From Achromobacter sp. HZ34 (GTDB taxonomy: Bacteria > Pseudomonadota > Gammaproteobacteria > Burkholderiales > Burkholderiaceae_B): 64,000 nt of DNA. The notes under the pieces are model-generated. The model saw nothing but the letters and a program-made list of their open reading frames with translations, ran no database searches and was not told the DNA's origin. Below, piece after piece: positions 7,192-16,397 of this stretch. The stretch lies in contig NZ_NJIX01000002.1 of NCBI RefSeq assembly GCF_002209485.1, forward strand, positions 62,001 through 126,000. The letters are read 5' to 3'. Each line of letters starts with the position of its first letter. The stretch's first letter is position 1. The position numbers were made by a program, and so were the translations under genes.

Positions 7192-9541
7192 TCCCGAGGC
7201 CCCCACCCAACGCGAGCGCCTGCTTTCCCTGATATTCCGCGTGGCCATGGTGCTGGTGCTGCTGGTGGGCGCCTGGCAATGCCGCCATGGTTGGCCGGTG
7301 TCGTCCAGCCTGCTCGACCTGCTTCCCAGCGTCAGCAGCGACAAGCTGCGCCACGAGGCCGACGCCCAGATCCAGAAACCGCTGACACGCCAGATGGTGG
7401 CGCTGGTGGGCGCGCCGGACCGCGGCCACGCGATCGAACTGGCGCGCGGGCTGGGCCATCTGTGGAACCACAGCGGCCTGTTCGCCAAAGTGCAGGTCGA
7501 TGCCGACATCGACTTGAACGCGGTGCGCCAGCAAATGGCGACGCAGCGCCTGTCCCTGATTTCCGGCGCCGGCCGCCAGCGCTTCATGAACGATCCGGCG
7601 GCCTACGCGGCGCAGCGGGTGCGCGAGCTGGTCGATCCGTTCTCTGTGGGCGGCCTGGTGCCGACCGACGAAGACCTGCTGGGTCTGGCGCGCATGGCGG
7701 AGAAGTCCCTGCGGCCGCCCGGGAAGATGCATTTCGACCTGGCCAGCGGCACCCTGCTGACCGAGCAGGACGGCAAGTTCTGGGTGCTGCTGCGGGCTCA
7801 GACCAGCGGCGATGCCTTCGACCAGCACTCGCCGGCGGCGATTGCCGCGCTGGTGGACGAAAGCCGCGCCGGCGTGGCCAAGGACGGCGGCGAACTGCTG
7901 GCCACCGGCGGCGCGCTGTACGCCGCCGCCGGCCAGTCCCAGGCCCAGGCGGACAGCCTGTGGATAGGCGGCGGATCCCTGCTGGGCATCGTGTTGCTGA
8001 TGCTGCTGGCCATGCGCCGCTGGCGCGTGCTGCTGGCCTTCGTGCCGGTGGCGGCCGGCCTGCTGTGCGGCATCGTGGCCTGCGTGGCGGCATTCGGCAG
8101 CATCCACATCCTGACCCTGGCCATCGGCGCCAGCCTGATCGGCATTGCCGTGGACTTTCCCCTGCACTACCTGGGCAAAAGCTACGGCCTGTCCGACTGG
8201 ACCGCGCGCGACGCCCTGCGCCGGGTGCTGCCGGGCCTGAGCATCATCCTGGCGGCCACCCTGGTGGGCTATCTGGCCCTGCTGTTCACCCCCTTCCCGG
8301 CCCTGACCCAGACCGCCGTGTTTTCCGCCGCCGGCCTGCTGGGCGCCTACGCCTGCACCGTGTGCGAGCTGCCGCGCTGGTTGCGCGGCTGGGCACCGCG
8401 CCCGTGGCAAGGCCTGCCGCGCCTGGCGCAAAGCCTGCTGGACACGCTGTCGGTCTGGACCGCACGCCGCACGCTGCGGTGGTTGGCGCTGGGCATCGCG
8501 CTGATGTGCGCCGGCGGCCTGTTGAAGCTGAGCGTGCAGGACGACCTGCGCCTGTGGGTCAACCTGCCGCCGACCCTGCTGGACCAGGCCAGGCGCATAG
8601 GCGAGATCACCGGCATCATGCCCACCAGCCAGTACTTCCTGGTGCGCGCACCGGATGCTGGCACGCTCTACCAACGCCAGGCCGACCTGGGCCAGAAGCT
8701 GGACGGGCTGGTCGAAAAGAAGGCCCTGGCTTCCTACCTGTCCCTGAACCAGTTGCTGGCGCCCGAGTCCGCGCAGCAGCAGTTGCGCGACCGCATGCGC
8801 GACCCGTCCTGGCGCGCCCGCCTGACGCCTTCCTTCGAAACCATAGGCGTGCCCGCTTCCACCGTGCTGGCCAATGTCGACGGCCTGGTCAACCTGCCGC
8901 CGGTCAAGATGACCGACGCGCTGGCCGGCCCGCTGGGCGAAAGCCGGCGCGACCTGTGGCTGGGCGAACATGACGGCCAGGTCGCCGCCATCGTCAGCCT
9001 GCAAGGGCTGCGCGACACGAGCGCCGTGGCCGCCGCGGCCCAGGGCCTGGAAGGCGTGAGCTACATCGACCAGACCGGCGATCTGAACCGCAGCTTCGCC
9101 AGCACGCGCTGGGAGGCCGCCGAACTGAAACTGCTGTCCTACCTGGTCGCTGGCGCCTTGCTGTGGCTGACGCTGGGCCGCCACGCCACCTGGCGCCTGC
9201 TGGCGGTGCCGCTGGCCGCGTCGGCCTGCACCCTGGGCGCGCTGGGCATCCTGGGCCAGCCGCTGACCCTGTTCAGCCTGTTCGGCCTGCTGCTGGTGTC
9301 GGCCATCGGCCTGGACTACGCCATCGTCATGTACGAGCGCGTGGCCGGCGCCGCCTCATGCCTGATCGGCGTGGTGCTGGCGGCCCTGACCACCCTGCTG
9401 TCCTTCGGCCTGCTGGGCTTGAGCAGCACGCCTGCGATCGCCAACTTCGGTATCACGGTGGCCTTGGGCGTCAGCTTCAGCGTGCTGTTCGCGCCCTGGG
9501 TGCGGCCGACCCCTGAAACCCCTCACCCCCCCACCCACTAA
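7160..9541 (+). CDS. apeM: MMPL/RND-family exporter (APE cluster)
   Basis: A 793-residue integral membrane transporter with one N-terminal membrane helix, a large periplasmic loop, five clustered helices (about residues 265-410), a second helix and loop, and a final helix cluster (about 660-785). This is the duplicated MMPL layout. Neighbours predict that it extracts the aryl polyene lipid from the inner membrane and hands it to the LolA-like carrier. Starts at 7160 or 7166 are both possible; either overlaps the carrier gene. The coding strand is antisense to a long spurious open frame created by G/C-rich third positions. Confidence 0.9.
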   Translation: MPMKPKISRLDPEAPTQRERLLSLIFRVAMVLVLLVGAWQCRHGWPVSSSLLDLLPSVSSDKLRHEADAQIQKPLTRQMVALVGAPDRGHAIELARGLGHLWNHSGLFAKVQVDADIDLNAVRQQMATQRLSLISGAGRQRFMNDPAAYAAQRVRELVDPFSVGGLVPTDEDLLGLARMAEKSLRPPGKMHFDLASGTLLTEQDGKFWVLLRAQTSGDAFDQHSPAAIAALVDESRAGVAKDGGELLATGGALYAAAGQSQAQADSLWIGGGSLLGIVLLMLLAMRRWRVLLAFVPVAAGLLCGIVACVAAFGSIHILTLAIGASLIGIAVDFPLHYLGKSYGLSDWTARDALRRVLPGLSIILAATLVGYLALLFTPFPALTQTAVFSAAGLLGAYACTVCELPRWLRGWAPRPWQGLPRLAQSLLDTLSVWTARRTLRWLALGIALMCAGGLLKLSVQDDLRLWVNLPPTLLDQARRIGEITGIMPTSQYFLVRAPDAGTLYQRQADLGQKLDGLVEKKALASYLSLNQLLAPESAQQQLRDRMRDPSWRARLTPSFETIGVPASTVLANVDGLVNLPPVKMTDALAGPLGESRRDLWLGEHDGQVAAIVSLQGLRDTSAVAAAAQGLEGVSYIDQTGDLNRSFASTRWEAAELKLLSYLVAGALLWLTLGRHATWRLLAVPLAASACTLGALGILGQPLTLFSLFGLLLVSAIGLDYAIVMYERVAGAASCLIGVVLAALTTLLSFGLLGLSSTPAIANFGITVALGVSFSVLFAPWVRPTPETPHPPTH

Positions 9542-9563
9542 AAAAAAGAGAGAGAACCTGGAA

Positions 9564-10955
9564 ATGCAGGAAGCGCTCATGCAAGAAGTCGACATGCCGA
9601 AAGCAGTCATGCAAGAACGTCACGAGATCGTCGTCATCGGCGCCGGCCCGGCCGGCGCCATCGCCGCCGCGCTACTGCAGCGCCGCGGCCATCAGGTCAC
9701 CATCTTCGAACGTCAGCGCTTCCCCCGTTTCTCCATCGGCGAAAGCCTGCTGGCGCACTGCCTGGAATTCGTCGAGGAAGCCGGCATGATGGACGCGGTC
9801 CGGGCCGCGGGTTTCCAGGAAAAGAACGGCGCCGCTTTCGCTTGCGGCGACCGCTATTCCGCTTTCGATTTCCGCGACAAGTTCTCGCCGGGTCCCGGCA
9901 CCACGTTCCAGGTGTTGCGCTCGCATTTCGACCAGGTGCTGGCCGACGAGGCCGCGCGCCAAGGCGTGCGCATCCACTACGAACACGAAGTGGTGGCGGC
10001 GAATTTCGACGGTGCCGAACCGTGGCTGGAAGTGCGCGACGTCAGTGCCGGGGCGGACGCCGCCCCGCGCCGCATCGGCACCCGCTTCGTGCTGGACGCC
10101 AGCGGCTATGGCCGGGTGCTGGCACGCCTGCTGGACCTGGAGCGGCCGACCAAGCTGCCGCCGCGCCGCGCCATCTTCACCCATATCGAAGACCACATCA
10201 CATCCACCGATTTCGATCGCAGCAAGATCCTGATCAGCGTGCATCCTGAACACGAGGACGTGTGGTTCTGGACCATCCCCTTCTCCAACGGCCGCTGCTC
10301 GCTGGGCGTGGTCGGCGCGGCAGAGAAGATCAACGCCGACGCCGACCTGATGGCCACCCTGCGCCACTGGGTCGACGGCGCACCCAACCTGCGCAAGCTG
10401 CTCGGCAACGCTGTCTGGGACACGCCCGCCAACACCATTGGCGGTTATGCGGCCAGCGTGCAGTCCCTGCATGGACGCGGCTGGGCGCTGCTGGGCAATG
10501 CGGCGGAATTCCTCGACCCCGTGTTCTCTTCGGGCGTCACCATCGCCATGCACTCGTCCAAGCTGGCGACCGAATGCCTGCACCGCCAACTGAGCGGCGA
10601 GACGGTGGATTGGGAGGCGGACTTCTCCGTGCCGCTGATGCATGGCGTGAATTGCTTCCGCACCTATGTGCAGGGGTGGTACGAGGGCAGCTTCCGCGAC
10701 GTCGTATTCTTCGAAAAGGCGCAGCCGCAGATCCGCGCCATGATCTCGTCCATCCTGGCGGGCTATGCCTGGGACGAAAACAACCCCTTCGTGGCCGAAC
10801 ATGAACGGCGCCTGCGTATGCTGGCGGAAGTGTGCCGCGGCATGAGCAGCCGCGCCGCGGCCGCCGGCGATGGCGCGGCGGCCAAAGCGCCGCACACGCC
10901 GCAAGCGCTGCAAGCGCTGCAAGCAGCCGCCGTGACCGAACCGGCCGCCAATTGA
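9564..10955 (+). CDS. Flavin-dependent halogenase-like FAD oxidoreductase in the APE cluster
   Basis: A 463-residue FAD enzyme. The dinucleotide-binding motif VVIGAGPAGAIAA is at residues 23-35, and RFPRFSIGESLLA follows. Two features of flavin halogenases are visible: Lys87 in AGFQEKNGAAF, at the position expected for the catalytic lysine, and WFWTIP at residues 234-239, a match to the WxWxIP signature. The alternative is a non-halogenating geranylgeranyl-reductase-like oxidoreductase. A purine-rich ribosome site precedes ATG 9564, and the 22-base gap before it is one of the larger ones in the cluster. The C-terminus is low-complexity (alanine/glutamine-rich). Tailoring of the aryl head group or the polyene is inferred. 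Confidence 0.82.
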   Translation: MQEALMQEVDMPKAVMQERHEIVVIGAGPAGAIAAALLQRRGHQVTIFERQRFPRFSIGESLLAHCLEFVEEAGMMDAVRAAGFQEKNGAAFACGDRYSAFDFRDKFSPGPGTTFQVLRSHFDQVLADEAARQGVRIHYEHEVVAANFDGAEPWLEVRDVSAGADAAPRRIGTRFVLDASGYGRVLARLLDLERPTKLPPRRAIFTHIEDHITSTDFDRSKILISVHPEHEDVWFWTIPFSNGRCSLGVVGAAEKINADADLMATLRHWVDGAPNLRKLLGNAVWDTPANTIGGYAASVQSLHGRGWALLGNAAEFLDPVFSSGVTIAMHSSKLATECLHRQLSGETVDWEADFSVPLMHGVNCFRTYVQGWYEGSFRDVVFFEKAQPQIRAMISSILAGYAWDENNPFVAEHERRLRMLAEVCRGMSSRAAAAGDGAAAKAPHTPQALQALQAAAVTEPAAN

Positions 10956-10965
10956 TGGATAGACC

Positions 10966-11511
10966 ATGATGCCGATGATGCGCCTCCGACTTCTTCTCGC
11001 CTCGTTCTGCGCCGCCCTGCTGGCGGGTTGCGCCTCCGCGCCGCCTACCCCGGTTGCCAGCGCGGAACTGCACCTGCCGCGTTGGGTGCAGGTGCATATC
11101 GTCACGCCGGGCCAGCCCGACGAGGACGCCATGCTGGCGGTCCAGGACGAAGGCCAGGGTGCCACGCGCTGGTTGCTGTTCGATCCGCTGGGCATGCCGC
11201 GCGCGCGCCAGATCCTGCAGGACGGCAAATGGCGCAACGACGGCTTCATGCGCCCCAACGGCCAGGCCAGCGACATGTTCTCGGCCATCCTGTTCGCCTG
11301 GACGCCGGAACAGTCCCTGGCCAGCGCCTATGCCGGCAGCGACTGGCAGAGCCAGCCCACGCCGGCGGGCGGGCGCAGCCGCACGCTGGACCAGGACTGT
11401 TCGCCGCGCTGGACGGTGACCTGGGCCGCGCAGGCGCCGGACGACACCTTTTCCATCCATAAGCCAGACGGCACCGTGCTGGCGATCTCGCCGCTGAAGA
11501 ACACGCCATGA
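10966..11511 (+). CDS. DUF3261-type lipoprotein (APE cluster)
   Basis: A 181-residue lipoprotein. The signal peptide ends in the lipobox LLAGC, followed by a short proline-rich linker. Lipoproteins of this family, annotated DUF3261, occur at this position in aryl polyene clusters and are presumed to sit at the outer membrane as a partner of pigment insertion; no activity is known. Start 10966 has a second in-frame ATG at 10975. The end overlaps the ketosynthase start (ATGA). Confidence 0.8.
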   Translation: MMPMMRLRLLLASFCAALLAGCASAPPTPVASAELHLPRWVQVHIVTPGQPDEDAMLAVQDEGQGATRWLLFDPLGMPRARQILQDGKWRNDGFMRPNGQASDMFSAILFAWTPEQSLASAYAGSDWQSQPTPAGGRSRTLDQDCSPRWTVTWAAQAPDDTFSIHKPDGTVLAISPLKNTP

Positions 11512-12833
11512 GAGCGCCCTCGACCGCCTGGCTGGGCCGCCCTGGCGTCGTCTGCGCGCTGGGACAGGGCATGGACGCGGTGCACGCCGCCGCCGTGCGT
11601 GGCGAGACCGGCGGCATGCAGGCGCAAACGGGCTGGTTGCGCGAACGCGCCATCGTCGTGGGCGCGGCCGCCGGCGACCTGGCCGAACTGCCGCCCACGC
11701 TGGCCGGCGGCAAGCCGACACCCGCGCACTATCGCAGCCGCAACAACCGCCTGCTGATGACGGCGGCGGACCAGATCGCCGAAGCCCTGCACGCGGCCGT
11801 CGCCCTGTATGGCGCCGATCGGGTCGGCATCGTGCTGGGCACCAGCACCTCCGGCATAGGCGAAGCCAGCCACGCCTTGCGCGCATTGCAGCGCGACGGT
11901 GCCTGGCCGCCCGATTACGATTACCGCCGCCAGGCGCTGTCGGCGCCCGCCACGCTGCTGGCCGACTGGCTGGGCGTGGCGGGCCCCGCCTATACCCTGT
12001 CGACGGCCTGCACGTCGGGCGCGCGCGCCTTGCTGTCGGCCAAACGCCTGCTGGACGCAGGGCTGTGCGATGCTGTGGTCTGCGGCGGCGTCGATACGCT
12101 CTGCCCACTGACCATCAATGGCTTCGCTTCCATCGAAGCGATTGCCGCGGGCCTGAGCAATCCCTTCTCCGCGCAACGCGACGGCATCAACATCGGCGAA
12201 GCCGCTGCCCTGTTCCTGATGCAGCGCGAACGTCCCCTGGGCCCGGCCGCCTGCCTGCTGGGCGGCGGCGGCAGTTCCGACGCCTGGCATATGTCCGCGC
12301 CCGATCCCTCGGGCAAGGGTGCGATGCTGGCCATGCGCGCCGCGCTCGGCGATGCCGGTGTCGCGGCCGGCGCGATCGGCTGGATCAATCTGCACGGCAC
12401 TGGCACCCCGCACAATGACGCCATGGAGAGCCATGCTGTGCATGCCGTCTTCCCTGACGGCGTCGCCTGCACCACCACCAAACCCCTGACCGGCCACACC
12501 CTGGCTGCCGCCGGCGCGCTGGAAGCGGCGCTCTGCTGGGGCGTGCTGAACCTGCCTCCGGACGGCGGCCTGCCGCCGCAACGCTGGGACGGCGTGGCCG
12601 ATCCTGCCCTGCCCGCGCTGCGCCTGACCACGCCCGGCCAACGCCTGCCGGGCGACCGGCCGCGCATCGTCATGAGCAATTCCTTTGCCTTCGGCGGCAA
12701 CAACGCCTGCCTGGTCCTGGCCGACTCCGATGCCGCCGTCGAGATCTCGACCCAGGCCGGTACCCACGGCGCGGCCAGGCGCGCCGGCAGTCCGGCCACC
12801 AGCGTCGCCACCACCACGGGAATCGCCGCGTGA
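11508..12833 (+). CDS. apeO: Beta-ketoacyl-ACP synthase (APE ketosynthase partner of the chain-length factor)
   Basis: A 441-residue condensing enzyme with the full Cys-His-His set: STACTSG, HGTGTPHND and KPLTGHT. The end NSFAFGGNN is also typical. It should extend the aryl polyene chain with malonyl-ACP, probably as a heterodimer with the chain-length factor at the start of the window, as described for type II aryl polyene synthases. About 30 C-terminal residues are an alanine/threonine-rich tail. It starts in an ATGA overlap and ends overlapping the dehydratase GTG start. Confidence 0.9.
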   Translation: MRAPSTAWLGRPGVVCALGQGMDAVHAAAVRGETGGMQAQTGWLRERAIVVGAAAGDLAELPPTLAGGKPTPAHYRSRNNRLLMTAADQIAEALHAAVALYGADRVGIVLGTSTSGIGEASHALRALQRDGAWPPDYDYRRQALSAPATLLADWLGVAGPAYTLSTACTSGARALLSAKRLLDAGLCDAVVCGGVDTLCPLTINGFASIEAIAAGLSNPFSAQRDGINIGEAAALFLMQRERPLGPAACLLGGGGSSDAWHMSAPDPSGKGAMLAMRAALGDAGVAAGAIGWINLHGTGTPHNDAMESHAVHAVFPDGVACTTTKPLTGHTLAAAGALEAALCWGVLNLPPDGGLPPQRWDGVADPALPALRLTTPGQRLPGDRPRIVMSNSFAFGGNNACLVLADSDAAVEISTQAGTHGAARRAGSPATSVATTTGIAA

Positions 12834-13426
12834 ACGAAGATGCCGATATCGCCTTGAACGCGCGTCCGGCTGCCGCCGGCAGCGCCGGCGACCCTGCCGC
12901 GGCCGTGGATGCGGCGGCGAACACGACGCCTGCCGCCGACGCCTGGCCGGTCGCCGACTGGCCCGTCGAACAGTTGCTGCCCCACGCCGGCGCTGCCGTG
13001 CTGCTGGATGCCGTGCTGTCCTGCGACGAAGACACCCTGCTTGCCCGCGCCACCGTGCGCGCCCACCACGGCTATGGCGACAGCGACGGCAACCTGCCGC
13101 CCTGGCTGGGCATGGAATTGATGGCGCAGGCGGTCGGCGCCTGGGCCGGCTGCCAGGCGCGCCGCGCGGGGGTTCCCGTGCAACTGGGTTTCCTGCTCGG
13201 CACGCGCCGCTACGACTGCCGCGTCGCCGGCTTCAGCGCAGGCATGCAGCTGATCATATCCGCCGAGCGATCCTTCCAGGACACGGCCGGCATGGGCGTT
13301 TTCCTGTGCCGGATCCAGCAAGGCGATGAATGCCTGGCCGAAGCCCGCCTGAACGTCTACAGCCCGCCGGACGCCGGCGCCTTCATACACGAAACGTCCC
13401 CCACGGACGACGCATCGAACCCATGA
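12830..13426 (+). CDS. apeP: Hotdog-fold 3-hydroxyacyl-ACP dehydratase (APE cluster)
   Basis: A 198-residue protein with an unusually long alanine-rich N-terminal extension (about 40 residues) before the hotdog domain. The FabA/FabZ-type catalytic positions are visible as the histidine in LLPHAGAAVLLD and the glutamate in WLGMELMAQAVGAWAG. It should dehydrate the 3-hydroxyacyl intermediate to the trans double bond. The start is GTG 12830, fixed by a 4-base overlap with the ketosynthase stop (GTGA). Together with the dehydratase domain fused to the ligase, the cluster has the two dehydratases seen in other APE systems. Confidence 0.87.
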   Translation: MNEDADIALNARPAAAGSAGDPAAAVDAAANTTPAADAWPVADWPVEQLLPHAGAAVLLDAVLSCDEDTLLARATVRAHHGYGDSDGNLPPWLGMELMAQAVGAWAGCQARRAGVPVQLGFLLGTRRYDCRVAGFSAGMQLIISAERSFQDTAGMGVFLCRIQQGDECLAEARLNVYSPPDAGAFIHETSPTDDASNP

Positions 13427-14163
13427 CCTCACCCCTTTCCAACGCCATCCTGGTCACGGGATCCAGCCGCGGCATCGGCCGCGCCATCGCGCTGTCGCTG
13501 GCGCAAGCCGGCCACGACCTGATCCTGCACTGCCGCGCCCGCCGCGCCGACGCCGACGCCGTGCGCGCTGAAATCCTGGCGCTGGGCCGCGCTTGCCGCG
13601 TCCTGCAGTTCGACGTGGCCGACCGCGCCGCCACCGCCGCCGCGCTGAACGAAGACGTCGAAGCCCATGGCGCCCCTTACGGTGTCGTCCTCAACGCCGG
13701 CCTGACGCGCGATGCCGCCTTTCCCGCCCTCACCGGCGAAGACTGGGACCAGGTGCTGCGCACCAACCTGGACGGCTTCTACAACGTGCTCAATCCGCTG
13801 GTCATGCCCATGGTGCGGCGGCGCGCGCCGGGACGCATCGTCTGCATGGCGTCGGTGTCCGGGCTGGTGGGCAACCGCGGCCAGGTGAACTACAGCGCCT
13901 CCAAGGCCGGCCTGATCGGCGCCGCCAAGGCACTGGCCATCGAGCTGGCCAAGCGCCACATCACGGTCAACTGCGTGGCCCCGGGCCTGATCGAAACCGA
14001 CATGATCGACGAACACGTGCCCGTCGACGAAATCCTCAAGGCCATCCCCGCGCAGCGCATGGGACAGCCGGAAGAAGTGGCGGCGGCGGTAGCATTTTTC
14101 ATGTCGCCGGCCGCGGCCTACGTCACGCGCCAGGTGCTGGCGGTCAATGGAGGACTGTGCTGA
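13423..14163 (+). CDS. apeQ: 3-oxoacyl-ACP reductase, FabG-like (APE cluster)
   Basis: A 246-residue short-chain dehydrogenase with the NADPH-binding TGSSRGIG motif, the NAG motif (LNAGLTRD), the catalytic serine in MASVSG and YxxxK in YSASK. It reduces the 3-keto group of each elongation product. Start ATG 13423 overlaps the dehydratase stop (ATGA); the open frame extends about 90 bases upstream but only inside the dehydratase gene. Confidence 0.93.
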   Translation: MTSPLSNAILVTGSSRGIGRAIALSLAQAGHDLILHCRARRADADAVRAEILALGRACRVLQFDVADRAATAAALNEDVEAHGAPYGVVLNAGLTRDAAFPALTGEDWDQVLRTNLDGFYNVLNPLVMPMVRRRAPGRIVCMASVSGLVGNRGQVNYSASKAGLIGAAKALAIELAKRHITVNCVAPGLIETDMIDEHVPVDEILKAIPAQRMGQPEEVAAAVAFFMSPAAAYVTRQVLAVNGGLC

Positions 14164-15389
14164 TGCACCGCGTCGTCATTACCGGCATGGCCGGCATCAG
14201 CGCCCTGGGGCGCGACTGGGACACCGTGCGCGGTGCCTTCGAGGAAGGCCGCAATGCCATCCGCACCATGCGCGACTGGGATGTCTACAAGGAATTGAAC
14301 ACGCGCCTGGCGGGCCCCCTGCCGTCGTATGCGCCGCCCTCGCACTGGACCCGCAAGCAGTTGCGCAGCATGGGCCGGGTGTCGCAGCTGGCGGTCAATG
14401 CCGCGGAAATGGCCCTGGCCGATGCCGGCCTGCTGGACGACCCGTCCATCGCCGATGGCCGCATGGGCGTGGCCTGCGGTTCGTCCACGGGCAGCACGGC
14501 CGACGTCATGGCCTTCGGCAACATGCTGCTCAATGGCGTCAGCGATGACCTCAACGCCAACTCCTATGTGCGCATGATGCCGCACACGACGGCCGCCAAC
14601 ATCGGCATTTTCTTCGGCCTGAAAGGCCGCATCATTCCCACGTCCAGCGCCTGCACGTCGGGCAGCCAGGGCATCGGCTACGCCTTCGAGGCCATCCGCT
14701 ACGGCCGCCAGCGCATGATGCTGGCCGGCGGCGCGGAGGAACTGTGTCCCACCGAAGCCATCGTCTTCGACGCGCTGTACGCCACCAGCCAGCGCAACGA
14801 CACGCCGGCGCTGACACCCCGGCCCTACGACGCCACGCGCGACGGCCTGGTGATCGGCGAGGGCGCCGGCATCCTGGTGCTCGAATCGCTGGAAAGCGCC
14901 CATGCCCGCGGTGCGCGCATCCATGCGGAAATCGTCGGTTTCGGCAGTAATTCGGACGGCAGCCACATCACCCGTCCGGAAGCCGCAACCATGCAGATCG
15001 CCATGGAGCTGGCGCTGGCCGACGCCGGTGTGGCGCCCGAGGCAGTGGGCTATGTCAACGGCCACGGCACGGCCACCGAACAGGGCGACATCGCCGAGAC
15101 CCAGGCCACGCAGGCCGTGTTCGGCAACCGCATGGCGATCAGCTCGCAGAAAAGCTACCTGGGCCACACGCTGGGCGCCTGCGGCGCGCTGGAGTCGTGG
15201 TTCACCATCGAGATGATGCGCAACGACTGGTACGCGCCCACGCTGAACCTGAACCAGGTCGACCCCCGCTGCGGCGACCTGGACTACATCACGGGTGGCG
15301 GCCGCGCGCTATCCAGCGAATATGCAATGAACAACAATTTCGCCTTCGGCGGGGTCAACACGTCCCTGCTGTTCCGCCGTTGGCCTTGA
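14163..15389 (+). CDS. apeR: Beta-ketoacyl-ACP synthase, FabF-like (APE cluster)
   Basis: A 408-residue ketosynthase with the active-site set SSACTSG, GHGTATEQGD and SYLGHTLG. It starts at ATG 14163, overlapping the reductase stop (TGATG), with a GGAGG ribosome site at 14149-14153. A long upstream open frame is antisense-like noise within the reductase gene. This second complete ketosynthase is the last enzyme of the aryl polyene cluster; in E. coli the equivalent works as a homodimer. Confidence 0.92.
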   Translation: MHRVVITGMAGISALGRDWDTVRGAFEEGRNAIRTMRDWDVYKELNTRLAGPLPSYAPPSHWTRKQLRSMGRVSQLAVNAAEMALADAGLLDDPSIADGRMGVACGSSTGSTADVMAFGNMLLNGVSDDLNANSYVRMMPHTTAANIGIFFGLKGRIIPTSSACTSGSQGIGYAFEAIRYGRQRMMLAGGAEELCPTEAIVFDALYATSQRNDTPALTPRPYDATRDGLVIGEGAGILVLESLESAHARGARIHAEIVGFGSNSDGSHITRPEAATMQIAMELALADAGVAPEAVGYVNGHGTATEQGDIAETQATQAVFGNRMAISSQKSYLGHTLGACGALESWFTIEMMRNDWYAPTLNLNQVDPRCGDLDYITGGGRALSSEYAMNNNFAFGGVNTSLLFRRWP

Positions 15390-15435
15390 AGGCCTCTTTC
15401 ATTTTTCGACTTTTTTCATCTGACAGGAGCTCTTG

Positions 15436-15876
15436 ATGCACACGCTTTCCAAAACGCTGATCGGTCTGGCCCTATCCTTCACCTGCGTCGCCGCCGCCCA
15501 GGCCGCTGACCGCATGTCGATGAACTCCTTCCAGGCCGCCCTGGACGCCGGCAAGGCCGAAGGCAAGCTGGACGGCAGCGTGAAGTTCTACCTGGCCGGC
15601 ACCGGCCCCAAGGGCAAGGTCGTCAAGGCCGGCGCGGTGACCAACCGCAAGACCAATGCCTTCGGCAAGAGCGATGACAAAGCGTGCGAATGGGCGGCCC
15701 TGTCGGCCCTGATCAGCCTGCAGGAAGCGGCCAAGCAGGCGGGCGCCAACGCGGTGATCAACATCGTCAGCTACTACAAGAAGAACGAGAACAAGAGCGC
15801 CAGCCAATACGAGTGCCATGCCGGCGCGGTGGTTGCCGGTGTCGCGCTCAAGGGCGACCTGGCCATCGTCAAGTAA
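15436..15876 (+). CDS. Small secreted protein of the so-called excinuclease-ATPase-like family
   Basis: A 146-residue protein with a clear signal peptide ending at VAAAQAADR. The mature domain is compact, with a conserved DDKACEWAALSALISLQEAA segment and GANAVINIVSYY near the C-terminus. Proteins like this are often annotated as excinuclease ATPase subunits, but there is no ATPase motif, and the signal peptide makes that name wrong. Function unknown. I use ATG 15436 with CAGGAGC about 7 bases upstream; a TTG lies just before it. It follows the last APE gene by 46 bases without a terminator, so it may be the final gene of that transcript. Confidence 0.75.
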   Translation: MHTLSKTLIGLALSFTCVAAAQAADRMSMNSFQAALDAGKAEGKLDGSVKFYLAGTGPKGKVVKAGAVTNRKTNAFGKSDDKACEWAALSALISLQEAAKQAGANAVINIVSYYKKNENKSASQYECHAGAVVAGVALKGDLAIVK

Positions 15877-15932
15877 GAGCGGTGCAGTAAACTTTCCATC
15901 CTCTCCGCCACCGCTTTTAGCAAGGTTCCATC

Positions 15933-16397
15933 ATGAGCACATCCACGCTCAAAGACACCCTGTCGGCCCAGGTCAAGGACGCCATGCGCGCCAAGGACTC
16001 GGCGCGCCTCACCACGCTGCGTTTCCTGCTGGCGTCGGTCAAGCAGAAGGAAGTCGACGAGCGCCGCGACGTCAGCGACGCTGAAATCACGGCCATCATC
16101 GAAAAACAGGTGAAGCAGCGCCGTGAATCGATCGCCGCCTTCGAACAGGCCGGGCGCACCGAAACCGCCGCGCAGGAAAAGGCGGAGCTGGCCATCCTGC
16201 AGGAATTCCTGCCCAAGGCCGCGACGCAGGCCGAGATCGATGCGGCCGTCGACGCCGCCATCGCCGAAGTCAGCGCCAGCGGCGTCACCGGCGCCCCGGC
16301 CATGGGCAAGATCATGGCCATCCTGAAGCCGGCACTGGCGGGCAAGGCCGACCTGTCCGCGGTCTCGCAGCAGGTCAAGGCTCGTCTGGCTGGTTGA
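15933..16397 (+). CDS. yqeY: GatB/YqeY domain protein
   Basis: A 154-residue cytoplasmic protein with the full YqeY layout: an N-terminal helical domain (LRFLLASVKQKEVDERRD), KQVKQRRESI, and a C-terminal domain ending in [11 protein letters not shown]. The domain resembles the tRNA-binding tail of GatB, but the role of the stand-alone protein is not settled. In many bacteria yqeY lies beside rpsU and dnaG; here neither is present. The 3' end overlaps the convergent polymerase gene by 23 bases. Confidence 0.92.
   Translation: MSTSTLKDTLSAQVKDAMRAKDSARLTTLRFLLASVKQKEVDERRDVSDAEITAIIEKQVKQRRESIAAFEQAGRTETAAQEKAELAILQEFLPKAATQAEIDAAVDAAIAEVSASGVTGAPAMGKIMAILKPALAGKADLSAVSQQVKARLAG

Noticed and set aside
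7061-9184. 707-codon minus-strand open frame opposite the MMPL exporter
   Set aside because: A shadow created by G/C-rich third positions; its translation is low-complexity Gln/His/Ala-rich sequence, while the plus strand encodes a complete exporter.
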